NCBI RefSeq assembly: GCF_000002995.4
Contig: NW_025062475.1
Location: 5,770,187-5,834,186 of the forward strand
From: Brugia malayi
Lineage: Eukaryota > Nematoda > Chromadorea > Rhabditida > Onchocercidae
Direction: 5' to 3'
DNA: 64,000 nucleotides
Position 1 is the first letter of the stretch; each line of letters begins with the position of its first letter. The notes beneath the pieces are model-generated. The model was not told the origin of the DNA. It saw nothing but the letters and a program-made list of their open reading frames with translations, and searched no databases. Below are positions 41,590 to 55,070 of the stretch, piece by piece. Position numbers and translations under genes: made by a program.

Positions 41590-42779
41590 ATGTATGCACG
41601 CAGCCAGCGGGCAGAAACGCGTAATCGTGCGAAAGATGAATTGAAACGGGTCATTAATTCGGTAGATAAAGTTCGGAAATGGTAACTTTTGGAATTCATG
41701 TCTTGACTTAAAGATAGTTTGAATAGAGTGCCATATGAACAGCGCTAATCGTAAACTAGGTTCAATGTGAATAGCGCTAATCGTAGTTTCAATAAACTAG
41801 GTCCAACTATCTCAAGATAGTTTTCTTTTTGCCAATTAAATAACTAGCAACCATCTCCCAGGATTTTCCGATGACCAACTCCCAACCAATATCATTAATA
41901 TCTTTGTGATCAAAGTTTACTAATAACTGTTGAGTTATTTCTGGCAAGCAAACTCGGAATAGGAAGTAGCATAGCTCAAAAGTTTGTAGAATGTTATGTT
42001 GCATTTGATGCAGCGATATTTTTCTCTAAAGTTTTGAAGTTTTGTTTTTGCAGGGAAAAGAAATGGATTGTCGTTAAAGATACTCAAATAAAGTTGTTTC
42101 GGTGGGTTCCGGGTAAGTTTACTAAACATAATTGGTGTGAAAAAGGCTTAGAAGTTTCACATAGTATTTTAATTTTTATCTATATGATATTCACGTTCAC
42201 TCTTCCTACTTTGTTTCAGTAACTGCAACAGCGAATATTACAAAAATACCACAGAAGTCTATAGTGCAAGATCAAGATGAAAGCACAACAATTGCGTCGT
42301 CGGAAAATACTCAAGACTCTACTGCATTAGGTATTATTGTCTTGTAAGGCACATTAAGCATTTTTTCATAATTCATATTGATTGTTGTTCAATGAGGAGC
42401 AATATGATTTTGAGCTACGAAACTGCATTTCATATTTCAACAGATATAATGTGTTTTACAGGGCTCTGAAAGGTGTTCACAGTAATGGATTAGGCACTGT
42501 TTATTACAGAGCTGTCCACTGGAGAGAATCTTAGAAATATATTATTGTGATGTTCTTATTGTAGAGAATAGCGATGTAACACGAGTTCGTGTCTTTGGTA
42601 ATTTGAATGACGACTCTAACACTGGTTTCTCAGAAGGAGGATTCGATAGTGACTCGAACCAGACATTTGAAGCGGTTGGTTTTCAAAATCAAAGCAACAA
42701 CAGTGGTACTCCTAATGGTTCGACAGATTTCAGTGAAATGCGACAGCAGGAACAGGAATCAACGGAAATTAAATCATGA
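41590..42779 (+). CDS. BCL7-family protein (SWI/SNF complex subunit)
   Basis: Chromatin-remodelling (BAF/SWI-SNF) subunit. Four exons give 158 residues: 41590-41681, 42054-42112, 42220-42330 and 42565-42779. The conserved N-terminal box (1-51) reads MYARSQRAETRNRAKDELKR, then [20 protein letters not shown] and WVPVT. It aligns by eye throughout with human BCL7A (SGRSVRAETRSRAKDDIKR and [20 protein letters not shown]). The rest is acidic and Ser/Asn/Gln-rich, without fixed structure, as in the family, and shorter than in vertebrates. The tail has a GFSEGGFDSDSNQTFEAVGF segment. Intron 1 holds a short direct repeat (about 41736-41803). Poly(A) signal at 43008. It is convergent with the matrix metalloproteinase. 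Confidence 0.95.
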
Positions 42780-43362
42780 AAGTCGTGATTACAGTTGCCG
42801 GTTTACATTGTTTGTACATACGTATTCTTGTGTTCTGCTTACTGTTGCTGCTTTAAAGAATGATAATAGCTCGATCGTAATACAACTAGATAAAAGGTAA
42901 TTATCAGAATTATACCAGTTGTTCTATCTCATATTCTAGAACGATGAAAATGCACTGGGGAAGAAGATGCATTGGTCCTACGTTGTTTTGGTACTTTATT
43001 GAATTAAAATAAAATGGTCATTGGCCGGCTGATAGGAAAGTTTTGTGTTTGGGAAAGATTCTTTGTGCCAATTTCTAAGCATCTAATAGTTTTTGTCATT
43101 TCATTGATTTAATAATTTATTCTGCTTCAACTGGTAGATAGGTAGGGTAATGTAGTGCTTGTTATAAGCCGACAAGATAACAGGAATTATCCTGAATGGT
43201 AAAGCTTCATCCAACAATATTTTTATATGAATAATGAAGTGAAGTGAGTTCGTGTACTTAAAGCTTTAATAAAATTTAATTCAGGGAGGAAGAAACTGGG
43301 CCCTTCTTACCTTCCTGTCTTATCACGAAACAGTTGCCGTGGTGAATAGTACTATTACATTT
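42780..43362. other. 3' region between convergent BCL7 and MMP genes
   Basis: About 580 bp holding both 3' untranslated regions. AATAAA for BCL7 is at 43008-43013. On the other strand TTTATT at about 42996 could serve the MMP, so the two transcripts may overlap. Confidence 0.5.
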
Positions 43363-46300
43363 CTATTGTAAAATGATTGGCCACTTGTGTTCAAAGGAAA
43401 AAATAGTAGTAATAACAACAATAACAATAAAGTTAGATAAGGATGAGATATGTGCTGCATTTCCATTACTTGAGATTTTCATTGCTACTGGGCAGAAGTA
43501 CCACAATTGCGAGGCATTAATTGGTGATGCTGCTGTCATATTAATGGTATGGAATTTGTAGGCTGCTTTACCATTGAAAAAGTATAAGTCTGAAAGGAAT
43601 TCGTTTGCTTTCTTTAAACAATAAAGGAGCTATCTCAGCAAGCCGCATTTTTCTATTATTTTTGATTGTTTACAATTTATCAGATCTATCAATTTTCTGT
43701 TAAGAGATATGAGGAGTTCGTTGAGGAATTAATCGATAAAAGATGAGAAGTGCAATTTTTACCTTTTCTTTAACTGGGAAAGAATTATTTGAAACTCAAA
43801 GTAAGAGTCATTAAATAATTTATTTTAAGATCAAGTGAAGTATAGAGAAAAAACAACCATTGTTATATGTAACAGCTGCACTAGCTTCCTCTGGAATACC
43901 ATGCCATGTTGTTGCGATCTTTCGTGGATAACCTATTTCTACCCTTTCAGTTTTCTGTAACTATCTTCCTTTATTGTTCAATGTAATTATTTCATGCATT
44001 TGTGAAGAAAAAAAGTTGTTTCCACCTAAAACATTATTCCTATTTTTCATACCTTATCAACTCTCCAGAATTCATCTTTGGTCCAGATGTACATCGGCCG
44101 CTCGGTCCAGTAGTTCCACGTGTAAACAAGTCGAATATGTTCAATGCTAGCCGGTAGACCCAAGTCGGTGAGTAATTTCTTCGAAATTAGGTGTTGACCA
44201 TTGAATATATAAATATCTTTACCTGCCATCAGTTTAGAAATAAAAAAATAAAAGTAATACTTATTAATGAACTTCTTCATAACGCTGTGACTTAAAATTC
44301 TTAATATGCATAAATAAGTGAATAAATATAACATAACTTAGTTAATATCTTTAGCATTATATAAATTAGAAAAAATAATCAAATAGGATCTAACGACAAC
44401 AGAAAGGATTCTATCCACTCGATTGCACCTATTTCATTCCATAACTTTTTCGTTTAAACCCAACTAATTACAAATAATGAACATGATGATAATTCCTTCT
44501 ACTGATACGCACAATAATAACTTCAAATTTACCTGCGAACAGATATATTTGATGATCACTCTCCACTGCTGCATCTATAGGCCATGACACTTCTCTCCAT
44601 AGTGTATTGATATGACGTGGACTTTGACTTAGTGTACCATCTTGTCGTATCCGCCAAAACCATCTGTCCTGAAAAAAAAAAAAAAAAAAAAAGAAAACAG
44701 ATTATTTGATTGAACATATATACATATATTTGTATGGATTGTATTTGTAGAAACGGATTCCTATCTTTCCGAATGTCAATTCTAAAACGAAGAACGATAG
44801 GATGAGAAGAGATAAGCAACTTTAAAAACGAAAATTTCTTGTCGTATGGAAGCGACGGCATCGTATTCGGATTTGCACGGGTCAGGTTCTGGCACAGGTA
44901 ACTCTGGATGAATTGTTGGAAACCGATCTGTGGGTCGCTCAGGTCCTTCTGGCAATAATGATGGCCGTTCAGTAGTGGATGAATGTGGTTGAGGAGCAAC
45001 AGTTGGTTTTTCTGGATGATAATCACGGCCTGATAGTGTATTTAATATTAAGTAATATCGAATTTCACTATCTGCATATTGACGATATCCTATATATCGA
45101 ATGAACACTTTTCTTTTTTTTTGCATATATGTACAATCGATAATATTGTGTGGTCTTTCAGATATAGCATCTGTTCCTGTGATAGATAAATGGAAATGAA
45201 ACGTAAACATTTCGAGAATCCTAAGCGACATTTATAATCCAGAGGAGAAAAATCTATTTGTTTAATACATTCTGATTCAGAAGATGATCATTCGCACTTG
45301 AAACAGTGAAAAGTTGAAGTCATTTGTATTTAATTAGTTAATTATTGGGCAGAAAGCAGTCATTCACATAAAAAATCCATTACCGCCATAAAGAGTCCGA
45401 ACTGCTAATAAGTCATCGTAGGACAACTTTGGCGTTAAGTCGTACTGGTAGAAGGCATACATAATGCTGTCTTCTTGATGTGAATGCGATAGACCGATGC
45501 TATGTCCAAATTCGTGCATTACAATCGAACGAAGACTCACTTCTGCAATTGTCAACTGAGAAATGAGGTCATTCTGCAGTAATACTCTTATAAAGATAGT
45601 TTCATCAAGTGATCTGTTCGCTGTAACATTCGCTTCATAACTGGAAACGCATCATAACAAGCAGTAATCAGAGGAAAAAAGCGTGCTTACTTACGCTGCC
45701 TATAAGGATCGCCCGTAAGTGCAACAGTCCAGCGTTCGTCATCGTCCAAATGAATGTCTCCACCAATTCCTTCACCGGGTGGAAATGCATGTGCCAGAAT
45801 TCTACCATTTCCGTCGAAACGATACGGATCACCGTGATCTCCTACTGCGAAACGTATCTTTACATCAGCTTCTGCTTCCGGTCGTACCTCATAAAATTGC
45901 ATCGGAAGTATATGTTGCCAGCTATTAATTGCCTCATTTATCTCACGTCGTATTGCACCCAAATTAGGAATACTTCGTGACGGATTATCCACACTATAAT
46001 TTTGATAATTTACTCTTTCGAATATATATTTATAGTTTTCAAGTTAGCTCATTAAAGAAAAAGAAAAATTTGTAATATAAGAAATAGGCATAATTCCATT
46101 TTCATATATTTCCAATCCCTAATTTTAATCATTTCATATAAAATAAGGGATTGGTGAATGAACCCACTAACATACGTAGTAATTCTTGTAATTTGCAAAT
46201 GTAAAAGAGATTATGACATGGTCTGGAATGATTTATCAGTTAAAATTGATTTACTGAGTTACTGAGATCAATCTACAGTTTGAAGCTTTTGTTTTATTAT

Positions 46301-49300
46301 TGCTCATGGTTAGATATAATTTTAACTGTCGTTTTGAATATTAGCTATTGGCTACACAAGCTTTCTAGAGAATCGTACTGATTCAGTATTCTGGATTCTC
46401 GCAATTCACAAATCTTTTCCTTCTTCCACATTTCAATCACTTCACCATCAATATTGATTAAAAGAAAATGAGAGCTTCCAATTTACGCCCCTAGAAACTA
46501 ATTTCTAGAAAGGTAATTTTAATTGACTATGTGTCATTAAAACAAACAGCAAACAAAATTACTCCAATCATTTTTTATAATTATCATCCTTGCAACTGAG
46601 TTATCATAAAAAGATGAAGAGTCATACCACTGGTAGTTGTAGATTATTGTTGAATTGATAGACGAATGCAGTAAATTATGGTAAATTAGGCAATTGAAAT
46701 AGACTTACATTTAGGGGACGAAAGGTTAAGAAAGCAGTCCGCTTACTCAAGGAGGTTGTGATGAACTGAAGGAATTCCGGATAACATCATACAACCAGCT
46801 GAGTAAGCTGAACGCCATGCAACCTTTTCAGTATTTCAGAAGATAGTTTATTAGCCAACTAGATAGGTGGATAGAATGGCTGAGCAATTCTAAAATTCAG
46901 GCTGCATATATGAAGATAGTAATACGGAAGAACCATTTAGAAACAGTGGAACAACTGCTTCCAAAAAATTGATGTTTTTCGGGATGACGAGAGGACATTT
47001 GGAGAAATGAATGGGAATAGTATGTGCAACAGACAGTGGTCATATAATGTTGAGATAGCAGAGGCTAAACATTAGCTTTCAACTTCAGAACATCAACAGA
47101 AGGTTTACATCTGCCCTCTCCTCCTATATACATGTCCCAAATAAAATAAATGAACCGGGCACTATTCTAACTAACGTTTCGTTTTGGATCAATCATTGAA
47201 TTTTTCAGTTCAATTACTCACATTATAATTATTGAGACAATCAGAATGGCAATTCGATTTGACAAAAATCGTACCTTGATAACCCCACAATAACATATGT
47301 TAATTAATGATCTATCAAAATTAAGCGTAATGATTCACTAACATCCAACATGCTACTTCAAAAGGTTAATTAACTTTTCACAGGTAGCTCTCCTATCTGA
47401 CCTAAAAGTTACACACTGCCTGACTATGACTTACATTACTGACCTCATAGAGAGATTATTTGCTACCAGATTACTTGTTTTTGTTTAATTCATCTTATTT
47501 GTCCATTGAGTTTGTACAGTGCGGTAATTCCATAAATGTATTTTTTTTTTCTTTTTTCTTCTTTCCTTGTCAAATTCATTCTCATAATTGATGACAAAAA
47601 AGAAAGGAATGATAGGAAAGATAGACGAATCATTCTCCATATGTTCTCCAGAAGATAGACGAATCACTAAATTAGTGCCTTCTCTCGACAGTCATAAAGT
47701 TTGCTAGAAGGAATGAATTACCGGGAAGAGGGAAATAGGCAAGATTATATCATAAACATATGGTTCCACTTAGAGTACTGCATCAACTAACTAGCATATT
47801 CAACTAATAATAAGGGTCAAACGTTTGTATTTGAACGTAATCACGTAATAACGTGATTAATAACGTGATTATCAATCTCATTTATATACTCCTAATATCA
47901 GAGAGATATTTCCTAAAAATGTGTTTTAGCAAACACGTTTCTGATATAATCAGTATACTTGGATAACAAACTATATGAGAAAGTGATAAACGGTAAATAA
48001 TTATGTAGATATCAATGAGTGTCATCCTTGATTCTAGTAATTGATTTACAAAATGATAACATTTTAGCGGATGATAATAGTGAAATGAGTACTGTTCAAT
48101 AAAAAAAAATAAATAAATGGATGAATGAATGAATAATTCAGCGATAACATTAATAATAATATAAGTAAATAAATAAACGATATCAGTGATAATAATATTA
48201 AGGTTACGAATAAGTCTTAATAATAGTAGGCTTACGAAATATCAAAACTGTGGTAGTGGAAGAAAGTGGCGAGAATGTATGAAGAGATTGAAGAGACAAT
48301 TGACGGCGGATGTTATTTGTTGTGTAGAGCAGCTGCAGAACAGCTGCTTATTGTAAGGGAAAAGATGATTTTGGCCGTCCTTGCCATTATCATCATCACT
48401 ATCATAGCATCCTAGGCTTAACACTTAACACTTGGCTATATATTACACTTTCATTCTAACATTTTTACTTAAAAACTTTTTCCTTTCTTTCTCTTGCACC
48501 ATTTTTCTTCCCTCTCTTTTTCTTCCTCTCTATCTCTTTCCCTCTATTTCTTCCTCTTTATTCTTTATTAAACTTTAGATTTAGATCTAAAAAGTTTAGA
48601 TGTGAAGTTTTACAGCATTTTTATTACTTTAAAACAAATTAAGCAACAAGTTTGATAGCTTTAGCAAAATTATAACTCAGTATAGTTTACATTTCTGAAT
48701 GTTTTCATTTCCTTTGCTTAATTGAAATTTTTCAAATAAAAGCACGCTGACAGACAGACATCACATCAAAAGAACTTCCTTCCTACCTTTGCATACTCAT
48801 TTGTAAATACAATGCGGACTTCTTCTTCCCTTACAAAATGACTCACCAATTGCGCCTCTACAATATAATCAAATTTGTCTCTCTATAAGAATTCTTTTTA
48901 AACACCGATAAATCAATGATCTGAATAAGTCCAAATGTAATAATAATAATCACCACTACCCTCAACTTAGAGCCACTATTACTAACTACTAACTACTACT
49001 ACTATTGGAGGATTTAGTAGTAATACTCTATGCCAATAATAATATTAATAATAATGTTACTATAATATTATTAATAATATTATTATAATGACTTACTTAT
49101 TGATGTGTTATTTCTATACATCCCAACAACTCTGACCAAAGATTTGGGAGCAATTTTTCATAGTCATTTTTATTTTAAGTTCTTTTTTTTTCTTTGAAAT
49201 TTTTTATAGATTTAAATGGGAAGTGTAAAGAGACATACTATGATTTCATTGAAAAATATTTCGGTGACTCATTTGTAGGGAAAGTTCCAAAAATAATTGT

Positions 49301-50224
49301 TAACAAGAAGTTAAATTTGATCTTCGAAAGTTACCAATAATTACCAATCAGTTTTTGTGAATTGCTTTTAAATTTTGTATATTAGAGAAATGCAGTATAT
49401 GTATGGAGAGAGAGAGAGAGTGAGAGAGTGATAATCAGCATCAGTTCTTATCAAAATCTGGTTGATTAATCTGCAGGAAAAATCACTTTCAGAAGTATAA
49501 AAAGAATTTACCTGTAAGTGATAATTTGTTTAGTCCATTTTGGTCCCATTAAAGCAAATCGTTTTTCACGAAGTACTTGAATTGGACGATCACTCAAGCC
49601 ACATCTAAAATGAATGAAGTAATATTTCTTTTGCAAACTTTTTTCTTTTAACAAAAGAGCACTTTCCATTTGAAAACTGTATCATCTACCTTTTCCTAGA
49701 CAGTAATTCTTCAGTAGCAGTATCAAATTTCCCAGTGACTGGTATATTTCCATACAATTGCAATTCTCGGATTGCTTCTTCTATCATTGTTTCGCTAAAC
49801 ATTGCCGCAACATCTTGCGTTGGTTTGGGCAAATAACCAAATTCTTGCAAATATTCAATCTGAAATATACCCACCGATTTACCACTGCTACAGTGAGTTC
49901 ATCGATGGATTTCATTTTCCAAACTACGGAAGTATTTTAATGTTTTACTTCAAATTTTTAATGTTTTAATCATTTTCCAAACTACGGAAGTATTTTAATG
50001 TTTTACTTCAAATTATCCAACCTTCGAATTAAATTCCTTTTCTTTTATCACTTTTTCAATGCTTTCCAAATTTCGAAATACTTCCAATAACGCAATTAAT
50101 TTCAACTATAATAACAAAAAAATCAGTGATAAGGAAATGCACTTACCTCATGTTTATTGTAAGCTATCACCACAGAGATAATTGAATATAATGGATATGT
50201 CAGCAAAATCATGTTTGAAATCAT
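43363..50224 (-). CDS. matrix metalloproteinase with hemopexin domain and C-terminal membrane anchor
   Basis: Zinc endopeptidase (matrixin, MMP/ZMP family) for extracellular matrix. Ten exons give 545 residues: 50224-50147, 49859-49690, 49604-49512, 45993-45695, 45542-45384, 45029-44821, 44668-44533, 44222-44053, 43954-43858 and 43589-43363. A signal peptide (1-22 or so) is followed by a prodomain with a cysteine switch KRCGLSD (Cys84), altered from the usual PRCGVPD. REKR (95-98), a furin-like site, sits right before FALMGPKW. Catalytic zinc site HEFGHSIGLSH (223-233), Met-turn SIMY (239-242). A Pro-rich linker leads to a hemopexin domain between Cys318 and Cys503, with blade motifs YPRKIATTWHGIP and DLYFFNGKAAYKF. 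The C terminus has a hydrophobic stretch (about 522-536) fitting a transmembrane or GPI anchor. Reading past the exon 8 donor would stop at 44047 and lose half the propeller. Intron 3 is 3.5 kb. Confidence 0.9.
46754..46975 (+). pseudogene. possible decayed coding fragment in MMP intron 3
   Basis: One plus-strand frame reads GCDELKEFRITSYNQLSKL and, after a single in-frame TAG, continues FISQLDRWIEWLSNSK and IVIRKNHLETVEQLLPKN to a TGA. The composition looks protein-like (amphipathic, few low-complexity runs) inside AT-rich intron DNA. I do not recognise the family; a mobile-element remnant is one guess. Confidence 0.25.
47838..47871. repeat. small palindromic repeat ACGTGATTA
   Basis: TAATCACGT (47838-47846) is followed by two reverse-complement copies (47851-47859 and 47863-47871). 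It lies in MMP intron 3. Confidence 0.7.
49015..49092. repeat. AT-rich palindromic microsatellite
   Basis: AATAATATTAATAATAATG units followed by TATTATTAATAATATTA. Self-complementary, in MMP intron 3. Confidence 0.75.
49405..49430. repeat. GA dinucleotide repeat
   Basis: GGAGAGAGAGAGAGAG run interrupted by two T bases. Confidence 0.85.
49913..50014. repeat. 44-bp direct repeat in MMP intron 1
   Basis: The segment beginning CATTTTCCAAACTACGGAAG occurs at 49913 and again at 49971, identical over about 44 bp, with a 14-bp spacer. Confidence 0.88.
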
Positions 50225-53200
50225 CCTTTAAATGCCGCTACAATGCTTCATTTCAAATTATTCCACCTTCTTTGTCGCATATCTTTTTTTTCGTTTTTTG
50301 ATTCTTCTTCAAAAGTTAACTTTAACTGTATTTTAATTTTTCGTTAATTTTCGTTAACATCAACAACAAACACAACAGTAACAATAAAAAAAAAAATAAA
50401 CCGGTAGTAATAAGGATGAATGAAATGAGCGTATCCGGCACTGAGAAATATGAGAAATGATGAATCAATTTGTAAAGCAGAAAGAGCAGAAAATGGATAA
50501 CTATTTTCTGATCTATCATCAATGCTTACATCATTATAGCACAACAAAGAGTAGCAACATCTGGATGTGTACTTTGAAATGGTTTACTACTCTATCTATG
50601 AAATTCTGTACGATAGTGGCTATCATCACATTCATCAAACTTATGTTATGGCTAAAATTTGAGTGAAGGACAATTGTTACTACAAATTTCCAGTTGTCTG
50701 AAAGATATGGAAAAGGAAAAAAAGAACAAAAAGAAAAGATGGAAATGTTTCTCAGATTTGGTTTTTATGTGTGAAATTATTTGCAGCAAAAAATTTTTTA
50801 TTTCTGACACATAATTGATAGCAAAATTTTTGAGTGAGTTTTTAATGGTAGATATCTGAGGAATATAAGTATCAGTTCGTAGAGAAAATGTCATCACACA
50901 ACGTCAAAGCTAAAACTCTTCGGTAGCATTATAATTCCTACATTTTTTTTCATTGATGATTTATTGATAACATTGCTTATCATAAATCATCATGAAATGT
51001 ATTGCAATTTAATTTTAAAATGTCTCCTAATATTAATTTATTTAATTATACGTCAGATACGTTATGCATTAGTAATTTCAAGCCTTTTGCGGCTATTCAA
51101 CATTTCCTAAATAATGTAATTATTGGAAAAAAAAAGTCATTTGTCATCTTACTATTTTTACCACTTTTTTAACACCATTATCAATCTTTTGATAACAGAA
51201 AGAGCTACTTGGATAAATAATGAACAATATTGAGAAGAAATGACCCTTTCAGTTAAGGGTGTAACTTTACTTAGTAACATTTTAGCGAATGTTATCGTTG
51301 ACAATCAGAGGAGAATATGATTGCTTTCGATATTCATCGTAATGTTACATTTCAGTTTAGCAGTAGAAGTTCCCTTACTTTCGACTTTGTGAAGGCACAA
51401 AAATATGTAGTCTTTTTTTTTTTTTAGATGAGCAATAATTGATTAAAATGTAATGATAGTAAAATGATAACTGCAATGATAACTAATAAATGTCTAATCG
51501 TTCGATAATCGACCGTGTTATCATGGGTAATCTTTTCTCATAGATGTTACTAATTTTTAACAGACAACTTTAGTTGATTTTCCCAAGCAGCTTAACTATA
51601 AACCGGAAGAAAACATCGGCATAAATTAATTTTTTCTATTTGCAAATGTTTTTTCTCGTGCAGTTTTTGCCTTAGCATTACGAAGCGAATAGTATGAACA
51701 CAGCTTACTTGCTATAATATTTTTTCAACAAAGTGTTTATTAACACTTTTTCTTACGGCTAAGCTAAGCATATGGTCATAAATACTTTTCTCAATGATTT
51801 AGAAATATAATACTCAAACAGTATCGGTTGGAATAAATTCATCGATGAATGACAAATGTGCACTGCTATTTTTACATATACATATATATCTTCTAATATT
51901 ATGATTATTAAATGATAAGATGGACTAATTCTAAGTTTTATCTTTATTTATTTTAAAATTCTTCCTTATGCAAAACTACTTAATGATCTGGATAGCAATC
52001 AATATTGCACAATCGTTGCCTTTCAGAAGACAAAGATTAGCGAGAATGCCAATGAATGGATACTGGTACTGTTTTGAAAAGATTTATTCACTGTAATTCA
52101 TTGTAAAACGTTAATTTCAACATATCGAGTAGAGGAGACAAAAGTCACCCTTACATGGAGAGAACGTGAACAGAGAATGAATGACATACATATATGGTTG
52201 GTTAGCATAAAAATGTGTAAAGCAAAAAGTTTGAAGCTGAAAGCTAGTTGTAGATAAAATGATGAAAATTGAGGGAAAGAAGGAGAAAGAGAGGAGAAAT
52301 ATTCGATAAAAGAAAGGCCTAACAAGATGAATGTGCCGAACGATAGATATACACATACTTCATATTACATGTATCATACGACAAAGGAGACTTTGCTAAC
52401 TGCCTGAAGGTCAATCATTCCACTGGGTATCTTATAAAATGGGCATTTCTTTTCGCTCTTGCTAAGCAAATTATTAAAAAAAAAATTTATTGAAATATAA
52501 CTATATCAGAATAATAAAGTGTTCTACAACATTAATGCTTATTATTATTGTTATGCCTCCTCAGATAAGATTACCTTTGACAAGATTACCTCTGACCTCC
52601 CTATCAACTTGAATTGCATGTAATTTACAACTGAATGATCACATAATAAAAAAAAGATGGTTAAATGTAATCGTATCAACAACAACACTAACAACAATAT
52701 ATCTTCAGCTTACTTTTTGAAATTCAAATATCCGATATTCTGATGCAATTGAATTTCAATTTTCTTCTTTGAGAGATTATTTCAATCTATCCATATTCGA
52801 GTTTTTTTTTTCTCTTACTCAACCAATTCAAGCACGAATAGTGCTTTCTCATGGAGTTATACTTCTTTTTATTTTGATAAAATAAAAAAAATTTGCTTCT
52901 TGATATTTACTCGTAATTATTTGTGAATTTGAATCAAAATATCGGTGGAGTCATCATTCGGCTGAAAGAAATCACTGCAATTTCGACCTTGACACAATTG
53001 TTATTATCAACTTTACAGACGTGCAGTTTGCATGCATCTAATTGGTCTTTCAACCTCAAATTGATATGAAATCAGTAAGGTGGTTGCTATCCGGATCATG
53101 TTAACTGCACCTATAAATTTAATTGCTAGTATAAACCGTATGGAAAACGGGTAAGAATGATCGTAATAATAAAGTTTTTTTTTGTTTTGCCTACAATTCA

Positions 53201-53537
53201 GCTTTGCATTTTTTGAAATTTGCGTAGAAAGTTATGGAGGTTCACCAAATAGCAATAATAGTTACTCAATCACTTAAGTCATTTTCAGAGAAATCGTCAT
53301 TAAGTTATTGACGAAATCTTTATTCCACATTTTCTGATATAAAGAAGTAATATAACATCAATATGCTAGCTGGTTGAGTTGGAAAGATTAAAATACATCT
53401 CAGCAGTTTATCCAAATATTGTGAAATTAAATAATGAAACAATCTGAGCCCAATATCACCAAAAACAAATTAAGCATCCCAAATCATTTGAAACATTCTG
53501 TATAAATTCAAGACTGTAAATGATAAACAACAATTAA
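50225..53537. other. intergenic region between MMP and the short-chain dehydrogenase
   Basis: 3.3 kb of AT-rich DNA, upstream of the MMP and downstream of the dehydrogenase. The open frames at 50344-50666, 50652-50897 and 52098-52356 are hydrophobic or low-complexity and lack splice partners or known motifs. I see no gene. Confidence 0.6.
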
Positions 53538-54867
53538 TTAGATGGGTGTAGCCTGAGGTTCAATAAGAATTTCGTTGACAGCAACCGAAGATGGTTGATT
53601 TACTGCATACAGTACTGCTCGAGCAACATCAGAAGAACTGAGAATTGGATGGCCTGCTTTCGATACATCATATTTGGAGCATGCCTGAAAAGCAAGTAGC
53701 CAAGTGAAGTTCAAATTTCATTAGTATAATAGAACTATGTTCATAAGAAATGCAATCTATGAAATTATTTACTTCCTTATCAGTGGAATAATTTGATATT
53801 TCCGTTTCAACATCACCCGGTTGCACATTTGTCACTCTTATACCATGTTCAACCATTTCTAGACGCAGCGCTTGCGACATGCCTTCGATGAAAAATTTAG
53901 TTCCGGAATAAACGGCTAATCCGGCAAAACCCTAAAATATACAACTAAAGAACTGTTATTTCAAACATTTCTTAATTGCTATAATTTATAGTACCATAAA
54001 GAACGATTTGTTCCTTTTTTTTTGCAGGAAATATTATAGACAAAGATTATTCCAAAATTTGCATGATCGATTCGAATGCACCATTGAAACTCTCTAATCT
54101 TCTCGATGTAAAAAAAGTCATATAATCAAAAGAATATTTTATGTCTTTCATTACCATACACTATCATTCCAAAACAAAACCTTAATTTCTACCATAACTT
54201 ACACGTTTTCCAGCATCAGATGTTATATTTACAATATGTCCTGATCCAGCTTTGATCATATGCGGAAGCACCGCTCCTATACAATTCATTGTACCGCGAC
54301 AGTTCACATCTATTTGAAGATTCCATTCCTAAATTACATTTTCATTATTCCTTCTCAAAAAAGTACCATTTGGTATAAATACAGTTACTTTCTTTAATGC
54401 TTGAGGAATGAATTAATGATTGATTTAACTTACTTTTGTTGGCCCATTCTTCATCATTTCATAATACATGCATCCAGCATTGTTCACTAGTACATCTATA
54501 GTTCCATAGGTTTCCACAGCTCGACTTACCACAAATTGTATATCACTCATTTGCGTGATATCACATGCCACAGGTAATAAATTACTCGACATACAACCCT
54601 CAGCTTCCAGTCTAATTTTACCAAAAATTGTTAATCATTTCATAACAATGTTTATTCAGTCGATATGATTGAGTATAGTTTTAGGTAACTTATAAATGCT
54701 TATGAAGATAAGAACATACTTGCTAACTAGTTCCATCAGTTTTGTTCGCCTCCTTGCACAAAATACCACTTTCATATATCCAATTAAGGCAAGTTCCCGA
54801 ACAATTGCTTCACCAATACCTGTGCTTGCACCCGTTACAATACAGACTTTTCCAACTGTTGCTTTTC
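53538..54867 (-). CDS. short-chain dehydrogenase/reductase, start exon not found
   Basis: NAD(P)-dependent oxidoreductase of the classical SDR family. Five exons give 252 residues plus a missing start: 54867-54720, 54611-54434, 54328-54203, 53931-53773 and 53684-53538. The cofactor motif is TGASTGIG close to the N terminus, followed by CARRR, which suggests NADP preference. The family markers DVLVNNAG, NITSDAG (catalytic Ser) and YSGTK (catalytic Tyr and Lys) are in order. NVQPGDVETEIS follows, and the C terminus is ILIEPQATPI. The closest overall type is DHRS11-like. The first exon shown opens after a TTTCAG in phase 1 and has no ATG. The start must be on a small upstream exon that I could not place. 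The gene lies about 200 bp downstream of the A-T-R gene on the same strand, suggesting an operon and linked metabolism. Confidence 0.85.
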
Positions 54868-55070
54868 CTGAAACCAATTTAACAAATATATGAAGAGTCT
54901 GAGGCGAAACAGAAAACTCTCATGCAATCAGTAAAACCAAAACTTTAGAGTGAATTATAAAAACTGTTACTACTTAATATGTCAATAAGAAAGCTTCAAA
55001 AAGTAAAGAAAAAATCCTGAATCCAAATTTAATTAAGCAACTGATCCCTCCTTTCTTAATGAATCATAAT
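54868..55070. other. spacer between A-T-R gene and dehydrogenase
   Basis: About 200 bp between the A-T-R stop codon and the first recognised dehydrogenase exon, same strand. This is the usual size of a nematode intercistronic region. The missing dehydrogenase start exon could lie here, but no ATG joins in the right phase. Confidence 0.5.

Noticed and set aside
44556..45231. Minus-strand open frames overlapping MMP exons 6 and 7
   Set aside because: Read-through of introns; the true exon frames carry the hemopexin motifs.
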